From NCBI GenBank assembly GCA_934278005.1, contig CAKQWG010000070.1:1-16392 (forward strand): a DNA stretch of 16,392 nt, given 5' to 3'. The DNA is from an uncultured Pirellulaceae bacterium (lineage in GTDB: Bacteria > Planctomycetota > Planctomycetia > Pirellulales > Pirellulaceae). This document shows, piece after piece, positions 14,804 to 16,392 of this stretch; the first letter of the stretch is position 1; each line of letters begins with the position of its first letter. The notes under the pieces are model-generated. The model was not told where the DNA came from. It saw only the letters and a list, made by a program, of their open reading frames with translations, and made no database searches. Made by a program: the position numbers and the translations under genes.

Positions 14804-14886
14804 GATAATTGCACAGTCCCTTCCAGAGCTGCTTCGTAAGGTATTATCAATACCGAAAACTCGCCGAACAACTGAGAGGAAACACC

Positions 14887-15939
14887 GTGAGCGGATTGAA
14901 GGGCGATTTAGATGGTGAGATAGATGAGAATTCGAAAGCTCGATCTTCGATAACTCATCGCAACTGGCTTTTAGAACGCCTATGGGGAATCGCCTCGGCG
15001 GTCTTACTGCTGTTAACGCTGACGACCGTCTTGGGGTTGTTGGCCCGTCATCACTGGATCGCCGACTTGTGTGCCAATCTGCGAAATCAGCAAGTGATAG
15101 CGTTGGTGGGGCTGCTATTGATGGTGATTCTCTATCGCCGTTGGCATTGGCTTGCGCTGTCAGTCGCGTTGCTGGCGATCCACCTGCCATGGTATGCATC
15201 CGCGGTCGTCGGCGCCACGGCGGCTGGTCAGCCGGCGGAATTGACGGTAATGGTGGTTAATGTGTTAACCAGCAACCGTAATTTTCACTTGATTGAGGAT
15301 GAGATTGCACAAGCATCGCCCGACGCATTTGCAGTGCTGGAACTTGGATCTCCATTGGCACGGGCGCTTGATAAAGCATTCGCGTCGACCTATCCCTATC
15401 GAATCACGATCCCTCAGGACAGAGGTAATTTTGGTATCGGGCTCTACTCGCGGCATTCGCTGTCGCATGTTGAGCAATTTGCCTTGAATGTCCCCTCGAT
15501 TGAGACCATTGCGGCGACTCTCACCAAGGGTGCGAGAGAGTATCGGATTTTCGCAACCCATCCCTTGCCTCCGGTCGGCGCTAGCGGTTTTGAGGATCGC
15601 AATGAGCACTTGCGGCGTTTGGCCGTCCACATCGCTCAATTCAGATCCCAGCATCGAGATATACCGATGATCGTGTTGGGTGACTTAAATTTGACGCCAT
15701 GGTCTCCGCTGTTTAGTGATTTGGAGGCCTCCGCGGAATTGACGCGAGCCGGACGGGGCTACGGCTTAACACCAACTTGGTACGCCAGAGCTGGAACCTT
15801 CGCGATGGGGTTGGTACTTGATCATTGTTTGATTAGCGATGAGCTTCAGTGTGTATCGCACCGTGTGGGGGCTGATATTGGCTCCGATCATCGCGCTGTG
15901 ATCGTTGGATTGTCCAATATAAGGCAGCTGCTGAAGTAG
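14887..15939 (+). CDS. Membrane-anchored endonuclease/exonuclease/phosphatase (EEP) family protein
   Basis: This encodes 350 residues. The GTG at 14887 has GAGAGGAAA about 4 bases upstream and is preferred over a TTG at 14809. Three hydrophobic segments (about 32-54, 69-83 and 88-107) precede a soluble EEP domain from about residue 118. Active-site residues of the fold are visible: Asn125 in VVNVLTSN, Glu152 in VLELGS, His225 in FATHPL, Asp266 and Asn268 in LGDLNLTPWS, Asp312-His313 in LDHCLI, and Asp334-His335 in GSDHRAV. Relatives cut phosphodiesters in nucleic acids, lipids or inositol phosphates. With three transmembrane spans the domain probably faces the periplasm. The substrate is unknown. 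Confidence 0.88.
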   Translation: MSGLKGDLDGEIDENSKARSSITHRNWLLERLWGIASAVLLLLTLTTVLGLLARHHWIADLCANLRNQQVIALVGLLLMVILYRRWHWLALSVALLAIHLPWYASAVVGATAAGQPAELTVMVVNVLTSNRNFHLIEDEIAQASPDAFAVLELGSPLARALDKAFASTYPYRITIPQDRGNFGIGLYSRHSLSHVEQFALNVPSIETIAATLTKGAREYRIFATHPLPPVGASGFEDRNEHLRRLAVHIAQFRSQHRDIPMIVLGDLNLTPWSPLFSDLEASAELTRAGRGYGLTPTWYARAGTFAMGLVLDHCLISDELQCVSHRVGADIGSDHRAVIVGLSNIRQLLK

Positions 15940-16045
15940 TCGCCTAGGCTTTGAAGGCTCAACTGCCTTGTCACTGCTCAATGCGACGGCGAGCAACGAT
16001 TATTGACTGAGTACTATTTGTCGTTCCCGTTCTCGGCTGCCTCGC

Positions 16046-16392
16046 TCACAGATTGGAACGGCTGATTAACGCCTCATCTGCAGTGATGTAGCTGTCGTTG
16101 TTGCCATCCATATTACTGAACGCTTCATCGCTGCCAAGGAACTCGTCGCGATGCAGCACCCCGTCTCGGTTTCGGTCCATGGAGTCGTACCACGTAGGAG
16201 CCGCAACATAGCCGGCCAACATGGACTCGGTACGTTCGCGCGAAACGAGAACTGCGAAAGTATGGGGAACAAAAATTTCACCGTTGCGCTGGATTCGAGC
16301 GAGAGCTTCCTGCGTTCCCAGTGCCTGCTCCAGTTCGATCAGTGAAAGTGAGCCGTCATAATTCGTATCGATCCAGGCATATAGACTGCGAT
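16046..16392 (-). CDS. EF-hand calcium-binding protein, C-terminal part (5' end outside window)
   Basis: The last 114 residues are encoded, reading from 16390 to the TGA at 16046-16048. Three EF-hand loops are visible with complete ligand spacing. Loop 1 is D8-x-N10-x-D12-G-S14-L-S16-x-x-E19. Loop 2 is D72-x-N74-x-D76-G-V78-L-H80-x-x-E83. Loop 3 is D95-x-N97-x-D99-S-Y101-I-T103-x-x-E106. Loop 3 has Ser where Gly is usual. Loops 2 and 3 are closely paired; loop 1 is about 50 residues upstream, with a spacer that may hide a weaker partner. Calcium binding or a structural role is expected. No start or signal peptide can be seen because the gene continues beyond the window. Confidence 0.82.
   Translation of the reverse strand, partial: RSLYAWIDTNYDGSLSLIELEQALGTQEALARIQRNGEIFVPHTFAVLVSRERTESMLAGYVAAPTWYDSMDRNRDGVLHRDEFLGSDEAFSNMDGNNDSYITADEALISRSNL

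Noticed and set aside
14525..15199. 224-codon minus-strand frame
   Set aside because: It is antisense to both the small gene at 14519 and the EEP gene, with no recognisable sequence.

Overview
The gene content suggests a planctomycete, probably of the Pirellulaceae/Rhodopirellula type. The signs are an exported sulfatase with a formylglycine-type active site, small stress-type enzyme families (VOC/PhnB, SRPBCC, DUF899, RidA- and DHFR-like relics), EF-hand and His-rich surface proteins, moderate GC and loosely packed genes. This is inference from gene content; no rRNA or other marker is present. I see no tRNA, rRNA, CRISPR array, transposase or prophage gene.

Layout. 1-501: an intergenic repeat copy and a VOC-fold gene. 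494-1606(1795): a convergent type IB DNA topoisomerase. 1922-2029: a decayed start of a dihydrofolate reductase/RibD-like gene. 2018-5255: three minus-strand genes, read in the order SRPBCC membrane protein, App1-type phosphatidate phosphatase, exported glycerophosphodiester phosphodiesterase. 5256-5858: mostly non-coding, with a relic of a PhnB C-terminus and a truncated second VOC gene. 5927-7153: SRPBCC (AHSA1-like) and DUF899 genes, probably co-transcribed. 7154-7507: non-coding, with a second copy of the repeat found at position 1. 7508-9217: sulfatase. 9498-9980: PhnB-like VOC gene, divergent from the sulfatase. 9984-10058: a duplicated GC-rich palindromic repeat. 10149-11747: secreted glycoside-hydrolase-like protein. 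11800-12690: ATP-grasp ligase on the minus strand. 12967-13125: a 52-residue desulforedoxin-like metal-binding protein. 13141-14073: His-rich lipoprotein on the minus strand. 14193-14303: a possible RidA C-terminal relic. 14519-14803: small conserved-looking protein. 14887-15939: membrane-anchored endonuclease/exonuclease/phosphatase-fold protein. 16046-16392: C-terminal part of a protein with three EF-hands, running off the window.

How genes may work together. The GDPD and App1 enzymes both act on phospholipid products and may be expressed with the SRPBCC membrane protein. The sulfatase and the GH-like protein fit breakdown of sulfated polysaccharides, but they are not in one operon. The desulforedoxin-like protein and the His-rich lipoprotein both look metal-binding and converge with a 15-base gap. 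The most distinctive feature is a scatter of broken copies of small enzyme genes (DHFR/RibD, VOC, PhnB and possibly RidA) lying next to intact members of the same or related families. I found no convincing new multi-gene system.
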